Shown here in pieces: positions 47,801 to 58,662 of a stretch of DNA of 64,000 nucleotides (position 1 is the first letter of the stretch; the number at the start of each line of letters is the position of its first letter). The notes beneath the pieces were generated by a model. It saw only the letters and a program-made list of their open reading frames with translations. It searched no databases and had not been told where the DNA came from. The stretch spans positions 748,037-812,036 of the forward strand of contig NW_021167086.1 in assembly GCF_003711515.1 (NCBI RefSeq), written 5' to 3'. The position numbers were made by a program, and so were the translations under genes. Origin of the DNA: Sodiomyces alkalinus F11 (Eukaryota > Ascomycota > Sordariomycetes > Glomerellales > Plectosphaerellaceae).

Positions 47801-49017
47801 AAGAAGGGCATTCCACAGGGGTCGGTGCTGTCGGCGATGTTGTGCAACTATTTTTATGCCGACCTTGAAAGGCAGCATCTGTCGTTCCTGACCGGCGAAG
47901 ACTGTCTCTTGTCAAGGCTGATCGATGACTTTCTTCTCATCACCACCGACATCTCCAAAGCCAGCAAGTTTGTGGAGAAAATGCATCGGGGGGTCCCTGA
48001 ATACGGAGTTGCGGTGAGCCCGTCGAAGACCCTGGTGAACTTTGATCTCAGCATCCAGGGCACCCCAGTGCAGAAGCTCCCCGAAGGCGGCGGGTTTCCC
48101 TTCTGTGGAACCTTGATTGACTGTCGAACACTCGGTGTTGGGAAGGATCGCCATCAACCGAAGGATTCTGGTAAGCCACTCATGTTGGGACCATGCCGTG
48201 GAGAAGACAACTTAGCCTAACCGAAAATCCTCGCAGCGACCGCGAATGCCTTGACCGTCGAGTTTGGACGCACACCAGGACAGACCTTCCTGAGGAAAGT
48301 GTTGAGTAGGTCGATGTCTTGCTCCCTTACTAGAGTCTATGTCGTCTGGGAATGTCGATGAAACTGATTTATATACCCGCAGACACTTTCAAGCTCCAAT
48401 CTCACGTCATGTTCTACGACACGGGCCACAACTCGACACATACTGTCATGCATAACCTATTTGAGGCGTTTGTCGAGACGACGACCAAGATGTGGGCGTA
48501 CGCACGCCGTCTCCCCACCCAACAACAACCCGGAACGAAAGTCATTATAGGTACGCTCCGCGGCTACGTCTTGTCCTCGAACCTGGTGACGTCCGGAATC
48601 ATTCCTCGGATGTTTGGTGTTGCTGATTTGCTGATCTATCTACGACAACATAGAGACCATCTCCAGGCTCATTGACCTGGCGTGCATGCTACTAACGAGC
48701 AAGGCACGCAAGGAAAAGTACCCTGACTACGACTGTCGCTTGAGTAAAGTTCAAATCTCGTGGTGAGTCTCACTTGCGTTGGGGGGGGGGGGGATTGTGC
48801 ATATCTGCCTCGTTCGGGTTTCATCGACCGGCTCCTAATAGACCTTTGGTCCAGGCTCGGACTATGTGCCATCCGGAAGACGTTGGTGCGGAGGCAGACT
48901 AGATACCGTGAGTTGATCGACTGGCTCAGCTGCGAGACGAGCCGGCTCGAGTCGAGGAAGGGAATCAAGGACTGGAGGATGATGCGGAGAGTTGTCAGCG
49001 GCTGGGAGAGAAGATGA
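44881..49017 (+). CDS. TERT: Telomerase reverse transcriptase (TERT)
   Basis: Nine exons: 44881-45348, 45405-45885, 45947-46722, 46794-47255, 47333-48170, 48237-48305, 48383-48550, 48654-48762 and 48855-49017, giving 1,177 residues. This is the catalytic subunit that extends telomeres from an internal RNA template. The N-terminal TEN/RNA-binding part includes SSRLRRKKIASLG, GLRHIHVLNRCP (built across a splice) and MMYIFARQFGLHNAFTS. The T motif reads FYITESS (around 623). Motifs 1/2 include LLPKETTMRPIMNL. Motif A is KVDVRSAFDTIPQ (catalytic Asp about 770), B' is KKGIPQGSVLSAML, C is LIDDFLLIT (Asp about 927-928) and E is FPFCGTLID. The C-terminal extension is intact (RTPGQTFLRK, TFKLQSHVMFYDTGHNS, IETISRLIDLA). 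All three catalytic Asp are present. The start is the first in-frame ATG; another upstream exon is not excluded. Confidence 0.95.
48781..48793 (+). repeat. G13 tract in the last TERT intron
   Basis: Thirteen consecutive G begin 18 bases after the donor of the last TERT intron (48763-48854). Its position near the splice donor could affect splicing or assembly accuracy. Confidence 0.9.
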
Positions 49018-50022
49018 ATGGCGAAGAGAGACGGGTTAAGTATATCAGCTGAGAGCAGCTGGAATCAATTGGCACAATCGGCACGACACGCTGTGCGGAT
49101 CTTGAGCCGGAGTGCCGGGAAAATTATCTCAGCGAAACTCACCCGCAGGTTCCGGGTCCTGTGGCGTGTGGCTTGTTTTTACACCTATTAAGTCAATTAT
49201 ACGCATTTCCTTGCATAGCCCATGCATCAAACAGAAAACCACAAAAAGCCGAAAAGGAGCCCGCCACCAAGATAACGGGAAATGAAAAACGTCCCGGGAA
49301 GGGCGCACGGATCATTTGACGTCACGAGGTCTCGGGACATGATTCAATGTCTCACCTCCTTTTTGTTTGTATTCGTATCACCAATCAATTATCACAGCAT
49401 CATATGGAGTACTTAAGGTGGCCAATGGACTGTAGCAAAGCACGTTCGTCAAAAACCGCGGGAGAAAAAAGCATTGCGGGTTGTTCTAACTTCAGCGGTT
49501 GAGAGAGTAGACTGAATGACTTCGTCAACTTCCCGGAGCCGGAATCGACAACAAAGAATATTGTTACACGTCGCACTCTCAGATCTCATCTGGTCTCTGC
49601 ATCGGTCAACAGTTTTCGAAAGTCCCACGTTGGAATTCCACTCGAGCCGGAGGTACTGGAGGCGATTTGCCACTTGATCTCTTCTACTTACGCTTGTTTG
49701 ACTTCCGCGACTTCCGAGTCTTGCGCGTTCTCACCGTCGACGCCGACATGATACTACAGTCCCTCCCTATCCCGCTTGCTTCTCTTTCCTCTTTCAGCTA
49801 CATCGCCCAGCGTTTCTGCCTGCCTGGTACCACAGGGACGAAGGGCTAGCTACGGCGTTCGTAAGAGGCCACGTCCGTCACACTAGAAACATCCTCCACC
49901 AAAAAAAGACGGAGCGGGAACTCGAATCTCGTGTAGCCTTCCGCAGCAAGAGAGCGAACCACTTTGCTTCTGTCACAATCTGCTGCCTGCATGCAAAAAA
50001 AAAAAAAAAAAAAAGTTAGAGA
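49018..50022. other. Intergenic region with an A20 tract before the acyltransferase gene
   Basis: No gene seen. It holds the TERT 3' flank and the promoter of the downstream gene. A run of 20 A (49995-50014) ends eight bases before the next start codon. Confidence 0.65.
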
Positions 50023-51705
50023 ATGGCGAACGGCATGGAACCCCCAGAGCTTCTCGCAGTCGCTACTTTAACCGCTTACCGTGATGCTTTCAAAGCCGGC
50101 ATCGATGCTGGCCGCGCCCACCGTTTCACTATCCCCTACCACTTCATCCCGGGATATGTCATTCCCATCCTCTACATGTCGATCCCGCATGTCCGCCGCC
50201 CTTGGTTGTACCGCTGCCGCTGGCTGGTTGTCATCCTCGTTGTCGGCTTTAACGCCAACTTGGTACGGAACACATCCAGTACCAACGTCGCCTTGGCTTA
50301 TGCCGCCGGCCTTTGGGGTTACTGGAGCATCATGCACAACCTCACCATGCTCGTCTGGTCTCGTCCGCAGTCTGAGGCTGAGAGGGTCGCTAGACGGAGG
50401 AGGGAGAAGCAAGAACCCCAACCCACTGGAACCACTCATTCCGGCTCGCGCTCTCGGGATCAGGCAACTGCGCCAGGCTCAGATACCAAGCAGTTTGAGT
50501 ATTACTGGCAAGCTTTTCCGGTGGATGGTACCTTTCTGGAACGTCTTGAGTGGGCTTTCGACCTATATTCCACCTTTCGAGGCGCAGGTCTGTCCAGCCC
50601 CCCCCCTGTTCTATTTCTCTGTCTAAACTACTTCGATGCTCGTCATGGTCGCACATGGTGATATGTGATTTACTGACTTTCGGTCCGTTCAACAGGGTGG
50701 AACTGGGCCGTCCCGAACATACCAAGTCCGCAACGCCCGGAAAAGCCCCTCTCAGGCGAGCTTGTCAAGATGGACACCATCCCCCTGAAAACTCGCACCG
50801 GCTACGCCACCTACCCTACCGTCAGAGACTTCGTCCGCACCAAAGTCATGGCCTGCGTTTACGCCTACGTGGTGCTCGACGTGCTCAAGGTCCTCATGAT
50901 GAGGGACCCCTGGTGGATCCTCGGCCCCGGCCATCTCCTCGACCAAGTCCCGTTGCCGCCCTACCTGGACGCCATCCCCACCTGGTTCCTGGGGGTAAGC
51001 CGCAGCCTCATGATGCTCCTGGGCATGCACGCCGCCATCGTCGGCCTCTTCTCCCTCCACGACCTCCTGCAGTACTACATCACCAGCTGCGTGTACCCGC
51101 TCCGCGCCGAGCTGTGGCGCTACTCCTCCGTCTTCGGCTCCCTCGACCTCGTCCTGGACCGCGGCCTCGCCGGCTTCTGGGGCGCCTGCTGGCACCAGAC
51201 CTTCCGCGCCCCCTTCGCCGGCCCGGGCACCTGGCTCTCTTCCCGCGCCGGCCACCACCTCTTCCCGCCGCGTTCGTCCGCCGCCAAGGCCGCCACCGCC
51301 TTCTTCGCCTTCTTCCAGTCCGGCATCCTCCACGGCTGCGGGAGCCGGACCTCCCTCGGCCCCGCCGACCCCCTGTATCCCATGCTCTTCTTCCTGCTCT
51401 CCGGCGCGGGCATCCTGCTCCAGCGCGCCGCCTGCGTCGCGTTCCGCGCTTGGATCGATCCCCTCCCCCGGCGGCTGCGCCGCGCCGGAAACCTGGCCTA
51501 CGTCGTCCTGTGGCTGCACTTCACTTCCTGGCCGCTCGCGGCTGATCTCGCCCACGCCGGCATTTGGCTCCTTGAGCCTGTGCCGCTGTCTTTCGTCCGA
51601 GCCTTGGGGTTCGGCCAGGTCGACCACGCCCTGTGGCGGATTGACGACGATACTACCGCACACTGGAGAAAGGGGAACCATTGGTGGCAGAGCGGGCTAA
51701 GTTGA
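50023..51705 (+). CDS. Wax-synthase-type MBOAT membrane acyltransferase
   Basis: Two exons, 50023-50587 and 50696-51705, give 524 residues. The intron has an unusual GTCTGT donor but a good branch (TACTGAC) and acceptor. About eight hydrophobic segments are visible, including VIPILYMSIP, WLVVILVVGFNANLV, SLMMLLGMHAAIVGLFSL and LAYVVLWLHFTSWPLAADL. The signature of the wax-synthase branch of MBOAT enzymes, FWGACWHQTFR with its conserved His, lies around residue 355, and a second His occurs in GILHGCG around 400. Members transfer acyl or acetyl groups to alcohols; fungal relatives act on lipids or on meroterpenoid and trichothecene-type metabolites. No biosynthetic neighbours are present, so the substrate is unknown. 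It lies downstream of TERT on the same strand and is probably independent. Confidence 0.88.
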
Positions 51706-51927
51706 CGGTGAATAGTCTGCTCCCTTGTTGTATATTTTGTTACCGTAGTTTCAGGCAAGATAGAGGAAACCTCGCTGTATCAAGAAAAATTGGCCCTGCA
51801 CTTATGGGGGCGTCGTTGATACCAATCCAGGCTGTGGCCCCCACCAAGGAAGAAAGAGCAGGTGATGCCAGCTGCCATATATGAACCCACCGAGATAGAC
51901 CGGTGTCTTTGCCAGAAAAACACTCAA

Positions 51928-52009
51928 GGCGTCGTGGCGGAGTGGTCTAACGCGAAGGACTCGAAATCCTTTCCCTTCGGGGGCATCGGTTCGAATCCGA
52001 TCGGCGTCG
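51928..52009 (+). tRNA. tRNA-Ser (anticodon CGA)
   Basis: A full cloverleaf can be drawn: acceptor GGCGTCG with CGGCGTC plus discriminator G, D arm GCG/CGC around GAGTGGTCTAA, anticodon stem AAGGA/TCCTT with loop CTCGAAA, a long variable arm (CCCTTCGGGGG) as expected for Ser, and T arm ATCGG-TTCGAAT-CCGAT. The anticodon CGA reads UCG serine codons. There is no intron. The box B sequence (GGTTCGAATCC) is canonical. Confidence 0.95.
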
Positions 52010-52010
52010 T

Positions 52011-52023
52011 CCTGTTTCTTTTT
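52011..52023 (+). terminator. RNA polymerase III terminator
   Basis: A T5 run at 52019-52023, preceded by TTTC, lies 10 bases after the tRNA and fits a Pol III stop. Confidence 0.8.
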
Positions 52024-55000
52024 GCCTATTTTGCGTAATAGGCTTGCGTTATGGCGAGAGGATGTTGTTAAACAAGGCAATCGACTTGGATTTTTCTTGT
52101 GTTAAAATAGTTCTTCTTTGTTACTCTCAACTTACTCAATTGTCTTGCGGGTTGGCGCAAAGCAGAACCCAGCTTGTAATTGAGAGACTCGATATTGAAC
52201 CCCCTTGGAGAGCAATGAAACAAACCCCCCCGGCTTGGGCCCCACCCACCCGCCTCAAGTGGCGCGCCAAGAAGAACCGTTCAAAGACGCTAACAAGTAG
52301 GCCATGGTCTGTGCGCCGCATTCTTCCCATTATGTGCAGGTTCTAGCCAATCAGAAGAACTAAAAGGCAGTTAAGACTATATGATTGGCCAATGGTTCAC
52401 GCAAGTGATTAAACACGTGTCGCGACGGGAACGCGATGAGGAAACGCGATCGCGTATACTTCGCGTCGTGATGAACCAACCTCCTCCTGGAGAAAGGCGA
52501 CACAACGTGTTGCGCTATTTTCATTCTCCCCTTCCCATCCTTTGCCGGTCATTATTATATAGATTCTGTCTCCCGTGCTAATAGAAGTTTGCCTTGCTGT
52601 TGGTCTGTTCTTTCGGCAGTGTCTGGTGTCGGTAGCGTGTTACTTGCAGATGAAACATGAAATCGACGAGACGCATCATGTCCCCCGGGTTGAGCACGTC
52701 CCCTATCTGATCCATCTTCTCCGAGGGAAGAAAAAAAAAGTACAGGCCCAGCCCTTTGCGTCACATTAGGGATACTACGATCTACGAAGTCAGTGACCTC
52801 AGATAATCTTCCAACAAGACAATTCATTGTTGGCAGGAATGGTGCCAGAGGCTCATAATGACGACCGCCTTCCAGGACATCCCAATTAGACTTCGTAAAA
52901 ACTGGCAAGGGGCACGTGGATCGGCCGATAGGTCCTCTATCAACAGACCAGATCTGCCTCTTGGCCGTCGCATCAGGCCCTCCCTCCCCGGTCCGCCGCC
53001 TCTTACCGTCATGTGAGACTAAAGTAATTAACGGAGGCCAGACACAATGGGCGCCGAAGGGTAGAGCTGGTCTAACACATCCCATAAGGTGAGGGGCGAG
53101 GGCGAGATGCCTTTACACGACATTGTGAAGTAGTACTTGACTTTAGACCAAGTGTTTAGAAGAAAACGGTGGACAGATGGATATGCTCCTCAGAGTTGAT
53201 GGCCAGTGTACTTCAGAGTTGGGAAAGTCTGTGTGACACCTGTGCAGTCTACCCAAGACACTCGAAATTCGTTCCCGGTAGACATATCGGGTAGGCCAAA
53301 CTGTTACATTACGTTGTGTAAACACGCATGCGGTAAATTTCTAGGATGCCGAATACTTCGGAGATGTAGCAGTTCGCTGAACAGTACACTGTATTAAAGG
53401 AAAGCTGAGTGACAACCACGGCTCTTTCCGATGGCACCTTGGGAAGACGACAGCAGCGCCATATCGAGAGAGGGGTCGAGGGGATAAGGAAGGGAGGAAG
53501 GGAGCGAGCCGTACCATGCCGCTAGTCCTCCGTAACTAATCACCTAGAAAACGATGTGAGGGATCCCTTGACTTCTCAATACACCCACTCGCTCGGAACC
53601 CTTTGTCCCTTCATGACCCAGAAGATCGAGATGGCGTTTATCGAGTGTTTGAGGGAGTTGCTCTCAAACCACCCACTACGAACCACCAGAGCGATTAGTT
53701 TCCTTCATAGTGTGAGAGTAGAAACAAATGTGCAAGACGGTTTCACAACATTGGTGCCAAGTGGGCTGGAGGGGAGATAGAAGGGGGCGATACACATGGA
53801 AGCCATTGATACCATTCAGGGTGGGCTAGCTTGCATGTCCTGCCGAATGAATGCATGTACTGTACGGAGTACCACAGATGCATGGTGTGGACGTACATGA
53901 ACAGGAGGAGATAGGAAGAGGGGTAAGAGAGTACCCAGATAAAATGCCGACAGGAGAAGAAGAGCAACGGAGGGAGAAGAAGGGAGGAGTGATTGGCAAA
54001 GCGAAAGGGACGATGCCGTCTGGTTATCCTCGACTGACACTGTCTAATAGATGAAAGCAGAAAGAGAGAGGGCAGAAGATAGGGCAAACGCTCTTCTGAT
54101 TCATCTGCAATCCTCATAGAGATGTCATGGCGTTGCTGCGAGGTATTTTTAAAAATAATCCGGGTCCTTTGTCTTGGTCGTTTGGTAGCTGTAGGTATAA
54201 GGGTAAGGGTAGGTCTGGCCTCCCTTTTCGTCCATCCCTCTTCTCAGGGCCCGTCTCCCCATGGCCTTTGGGCTCTTTCTTGCCCTGACTTTCGCAGGGC
54301 CAGTTCTTCCCTCTATCGATGTCCTTCCTTGTGGCTTGCCTCGTTGAGGCGATTTGGACCATCCCTGCAGTAGACATGACGGAGATGGCAGACAGAGATA
54401 GCAGAGATGGTGCGCCGGCGGACAAGGAAGTGTACATTACCCCACCTTCAGCATTCCCTTTCAAGTCATCTGTAAGGTACCTTAGGTACCTACCTATATG
54501 GGAGGGATGTACGTTGTAACGATAAATATGGAGAAAGAGTGAGAGGAAGGAAGGAGAAAGGGTTGACGAGAAGGGAGCAAGTACTAAAAAGACTGACACA
54601 GTACGAGCTACTTCTTTTCCGACGGTGACTCGCAGCTCAGGTATGTACCTAATATTAGCGTGTACTCACTAACACCCGTCATGTGGCCCACCCTTTTCTC
54701 GCCCTGGGAACACCCCCCTCGTTTTGCCCCCGTTGTGCTGGGATCGTGCTGGTCCCTTTAATAACGGGGAGCCCTACTAACCCCCCTCCCCCAGCATTCC
54801 TCCGCCTATCACCCACCAACCACCCACCTATTTGCGCCGTCTCCTCGCCAACCTTCTTTTTCCTCTTCCCACCACCGAGTTTTTGCTCTCTTCGAACCAT
54901 CCTCACCAACCAACATTGTCATTTTCGCCACCCGATTACCATAGTTTCTTGTCGCAACCCCCAATACTTTGCGGATTATATTTATCGAATTTTATATCGC

Positions 55001-55177
55001 TATCCTCGACCCCGTCCGTCGCGCGCGCATCTCAATTTCGGCTGGCGCATCTGGGGGTCGCTGTCGCAAACCGCTTAATCGCACTCGACACTCGCCGACA
55101 AAGCTGAACCTCGCTGTCGCCCATTCACCACCACTTATCACCACCATACTACGTCTTCGGACGGAAACATAAACATC
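52024..55177. other. 3.2-kb intergenic region
   Basis: No convincing gene on either strand. It contains a CpG-rich patch at about 52410-52470 with repeated aacgcgat, a TACGGAGTA motif (53863-53871), a GGTACC-type repeat near 54473-54500, and from about 54690 a C/T-rich stretch that is probably the promoter and leader of the Myb-like gene. Confidence 0.6.
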
Positions 55178-56092
55178 ATGCTCATGCCCTCTGCGTTTGC
55201 CTGCGACCTGTCGCAGCAGCAGCAACACCACCAATCCACACCTCGCACTCGTCTTCAAGCCGCCCTCCTCGCCTCTCCTCCCGCCAGCCCTCCCTCGCTC
55301 TCGAGCCAGGGCGCGTTCGGCGACATTTTCAGCACCTGCCGCTCTCTCCAGACCCTCCTGTCGACGCCTCCCCCACAACCAGTCGATGATCCCGTTCCCG
55401 CGACACAGCTACCCACCCCACCTCTGGCGTATGCGCCGCCTCCGCTGAAGCTGCGCCTGCGCCCGCGACCGACCAAGCCAGACGGCCCAAGCGACCACCT
55501 ACCGCGCAAGAAAATCATCAAGCGCGCCCCTCCGCGCGGCGCGAACAAGCGTCGCCGCGCCCTCCACGACGAGGCCGAGGACGAGGACGAGGACGAGGAC
55601 GATGGCGATACCTCGCAGAGCGATCTCGAGTCCTCCCCCCTGCGTCGCCATTATCCCACAGAACCCCGCACGCCTCCCGCGCCCCGGACACCCAAGCGCG
55701 CGCGCATCGCTCCCGAGGTGGTTCCTCTCGGGCTTGAGCGGTCCGACTACCATAATCTGCGTTTGCTCGAGCTGGGCGGCGCAAGCGACTGCAACAACAG
55801 CAACAATTTCACTTTGCGGGATGCAGCGAGAGGGGCAGAGCCGCAAGGGACCAACCTCGAGGTAGAGGCCGACGGCGAGTCGTGGAGCGTTGAGGATGAC
55901 AGGATCCTGGTGGAGCTGGTCCTGGAGAAGCTGAAGCTCACAAAGACCGAGTGGCAAGACTGCGCTCGCAACCTTGGGAAAGATCGCAATGCGTTGTCGC
56001 GTCGGTGGAAGAGTTTGATGTCCAAGGGAGATGTTGGGCTGAAGGGGACGCGGGCAAGCAGGAGAGTCAAAATCCATGCTACCTGGAGGTGA
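55178..56092 (+). CDS. Myb/SANT-like DNA-binding domain protein
   Basis: A single exon of 304 residues. The N-terminal two-thirds is disordered, with a short Gln/His run, many Pro, a basic patch (LPRKKIIKRAPPRGANKRRR) that looks like a nuclear localisation signal, an acidic run (DEAEDEDEDEDDGD) and a second basic patch (PKRARIAP). The C-terminal 75 residues form a Myb/SANT-like three-helix unit: SWSVEDDRILVELVLEKLKL, then EWQDCARNLGKDRNALSRRW, with the expected regularly spaced Trp and a basic recognition helix. It is probably a nuclear DNA- or chromatin-binding factor. Only one Myb repeat is present. The exact target and family member are not recognised. Confidence 0.82.
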   Translation: MLMPSAFACDLSQQQQHHQSTPRTRLQAALLASPPASPPSLSSQGAFGDIFSTCRSLQTLLSTPPPQPVDDPVPATQLPTPPLAYAPPPLKLRLRPRPTKPDGPSDHLPRKKIIKRAPPRGANKRRRALHDEAEDEDEDEDDGDTSQSDLESSPLRRHYPTEPRTPPAPRTPKRARIAPEVVPLGLERSDYHNLRLLELGGASDCNNSNNFTLRDAARGAEPQGTNLEVEADGESWSVEDDRILVELVLEKLKLTKTEWQDCARNLGKDRNALSRRWKSLMSKGDVGLKGTRASRRVKIHATWR

Positions 56093-57696
56093 TCATTGTC
56101 TCCTTTCCCCCACGGGGTCTGGCCCCCCATTTTTCTGCTTCTTTCTATTCTTCTTCGTTTCCCCCTTTTTTTTTCACTTCTATCACATAATGTATATCTA
56201 TTTAATTTCGGCGGAGGGGTAACCCCCCGGTTTGGGCATATGGAACTGGCATCGGCTACTGGCGTTTTGGAAGAACAAGCCTGACATGGCGGCTATTCTG
56301 GTTTATCCGCATTACAGGGGGAAAGGACAGGACGGGATTTGACATCGCGCGAATCGAGCGCTTGATTTTATTGTATTTTATTTTATTTTATTATCTTCTT
56401 GGGAAAGAAAGGAGGCGGTTCAAGTATGTTGTCTATCCTGAGGTCAGATACGCCATGGCTGTTCGCAGATTGTCTTGCCCGCGATTTGGCTGAGCTGGTC
56501 GTCTAGAGCAGAATCAATTTGGAGAACCATTCTAAAAGCATACTTCTCGATATGTTGATTAAACAATGAAGAATTAGGAGATAGCCATAAGTCCCCATAT
56601 TCGGCGTCGTCGAGAGTCGCGGAACGAAGCGGATAAACAGGGGTCCTTCCTATAAAGTCCCCGTCCCGTCGGCTGTGACCCCTTCAGTCCTTCATTGCGT
56701 ACCGGGCTGCTGCCACATTTCCCAGCCACTCGGTTCGGGGAGAAGTTCAAAATTGGAAGGCTGAACAGTGGGGGTTTATCCAGCCATAATCTATTATTAT
56801 TATTTTACGGGGTTTTTTTTTTCCTTCTTCTTTTCTTTCGTCTTGGGGTTTTCTCATTGGGGTCTCGATCCATACGCACCGGTTAAGCACCAACCTGATG
56901 GGCCGGTTGGTCCCTTTGCTGGACCCCCAGGCTATCCTGTTATCAGTTTGAACCCCAGGGGGTCTGTATGCACCTCTTCGACCGGACTAAAGACCTTCGC
57001 TCCCTAGACTAGGCCTTCAGTTTTCTCTCTTTGTCCTCTTCGCCTAACCGATCAGGAGCGAGCTGAACCCAACTCTTCGTCGCCTCCATCCTTCTTCTCA
57101 TAATCACTCCCCTTCTAGACCCACAGATCTATCAGAAAATACGCGACTAGGTTCGGTGACATCCGTCTTCCAAAGAGCCAAAATGCCCGTCACGATGCGC
57201 TTCCCAACCCGCAGGCCATATGGGTGTGCGATATTATGATGGCATTTTCGTCATGGATCGAGATTTGACGATCCTAGATATGGTTTTCTCTGCGACGGTC
57301 GAGCGTCGGTCCGAGTCTGGCGTTTCCCTGGACTCTCTCCTGTCTGCAGTGAAGCCTCCAAGCCTCCTGTCTTGGTGTTCGGATCAAGTTTCTCATTGCA
57401 TTCAGTAGTGATGGGAGGAGCCCTGTTAACTTGCAGGCTACAACCGGCATAACACAACGATAACCGTTCCCATAATCTCCGAAGCCACATAAGCGACAAC
57501 ATAGTAAAACCCTTGGACACCGCGCCTTTCCCATTCCTTATTCGCCGATTCCTCGGTTGTCAGATCATGAACTCGTGAGGGGCATACCAACCCTTCTCTT
57601 CCCCTTCTCCAGTCCTCCACTCCAGGTCGTAACCACTTGCAAGAGCCTGTCTCGATCAAAAAACGCAAATGGCCAAGAGCGAGCGCCAGAGAAGCC
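56093..57696. other. Convergent intergenic region
   Basis: No gene seen. It contains a (TTTTA)n run at about 56367-56393 and T-rich 3' flank sequence. Confidence 0.65.
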
Positions 57697-58662
57697 TTAT
57701 TCGTCGTCATAATAGTCCTCGTCTTCTCCTCCGTAATCCTCTTCCTCTCCCCCATACACGTCCTGGTAGGCTTCTTCATACGCCTCGCGAGCCTCTTCGA
57801 CGGCCTCATGGTCACTGCTGGCGGCATCCGAATCAGCGGCAGCAACGAGAGCCTCCTCATACTCCTCACGGGCCTCGGCGACTCGTTCCCGGTCGCCGGA
57901 GCTGATCGAATTGCCGTCTTCGTCCACCGCGCCCAAGACGGGAGGCGGGCCACTGTCAAACGCGGGGGCTTCGTCCTCGGAGGGCGGTGCGTAGTAGTTT
58001 TCTTCGGGGGGAGGGTAATACGCTGGTGGAGCCGGTGCGGGGGCCTCTTCGTCGCCGCTATTGTCCGAATCGTCTGCGGATTCACCAGTCAGCAAACTTC
58101 CAACAACTGAATTTCTTTTTGTTTCCCCCTCCTGCGATGGAATGGGAGCTAATCGGGTTGCAGAGAAAAAAGAAAAGAAAAAAGGAAGACAAAAAAACTC
58201 ACTCAGGGCATTAGCCACCAGGGCACCGCCAATAGCGCCGACAGCCAGACCGCCGGCTGCGCCCATCAAAACGCCGCTACTGCCGCTCTTCGTCTTCTCC
58301 CCGGCCTGGGCGCCGTAGTGTTGCGCGGGATACCCTCCGCCATAACCGTGCCCACCGTAGGGCTGCGCCGGATACCCGCCGCCGTAACCTGGCCGGGGGT
58401 GCTCGGCGACATAGCCGTTCCCGCGATAAGGGTAAGGCGTGGTGTGGAGGGGCGCAGACATGGCAGCGTAGGGTTGGCCGCCGTACACACCGGGGTACGA
58501 TCTAGTGGCAGGCGGCGGGCCAGGGGTAAAGGGAGGGGAGGGATGTTCCCATTGAGCGCGACCGCTGTCTTGACTGACGTAGAACCACCTCTGATATCGT
58601 CGTTCCCACTGGGCGACCCAGCCTAGAGGGACAGAAGGAGCAGCCATGGGAGGAGTCTCCAT
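57697..58662 (-). CDS. WW-domain protein with glycine zipper and acidic tail
   Basis: Two exons read from the complement, 58662-58203 and 58073-57697, give 278 residues. The 129-nt intron (GTGAGT donor, GCTGAC branch, CGCAG acceptor) also keeps the frame if retained, adding 43 residues rich in Phe. A WW domain sits at about residues 12-40 (GWVAQWERRYQRWFYVSQ ... QWEHP) with both signature Trp; WW domains bind proline-rich ligands. It is followed by Gly/Tyr/Pro repeats of the GGYPAQ type, a glycine-zipper hydrophobic segment (GVLMGAAGGLAVGAIGGALV, about 131-150) and an acidic tail of Asp/Glu/Tyr, with two copies of an EEYEEAL/EEAREAYEEAY-like helix. The zipper suggests membrane association or self-assembly. 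The function is unknown. Confidence 0.88.
   Translation of the reverse strand: METPPMAAPSVPLGWVAQWERRYQRWFYVSQDSGRAQWEHPSPPFTPGPPPATRSYPGVYGGQPYAAMSAPLHTTPYPYRGNGYVAEHPRPGYGGGYPAQPYGGHGYGGGYPAQHYGAQAGEKTKSGSSGVLMGAAGGLAVGAIGGALVANALSEFFCLPFFFSFFSATRLAPIPSQEGETKRNSVVGSLLTGESADDSDNSGDEEAPAPAPPAYYPPPEENYYAPPSEDEAPAFDSGPPPVLGAVDEDGNSISSGDRERVAEAREEYEEALVAAADSDAASSDHEAVEEAREAYEEAYQDVYGGEEEDYGGEDEDYYDDE

Noticed and set aside
50752..51681. 309-codon minus-strand frame opposite the acyltransferase
   Set aside because: A GC-skew shadow: very rich in Gly/Glu/Val with no domain, while the sense frame shows membrane segments and the WHQTFR motif.
54683..55107. Open frames just before the Myb-like gene
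   Set aside because: They arise from the C/T-rich leader and translate to Pro/Ser/Phe runs without bias for coding.
57438..58085. 215-codon minus-strand frame overlapping the WW gene tail
   Set aside because: It is an alternative frame of the acidic-tail coding sequence and its 3' flank.
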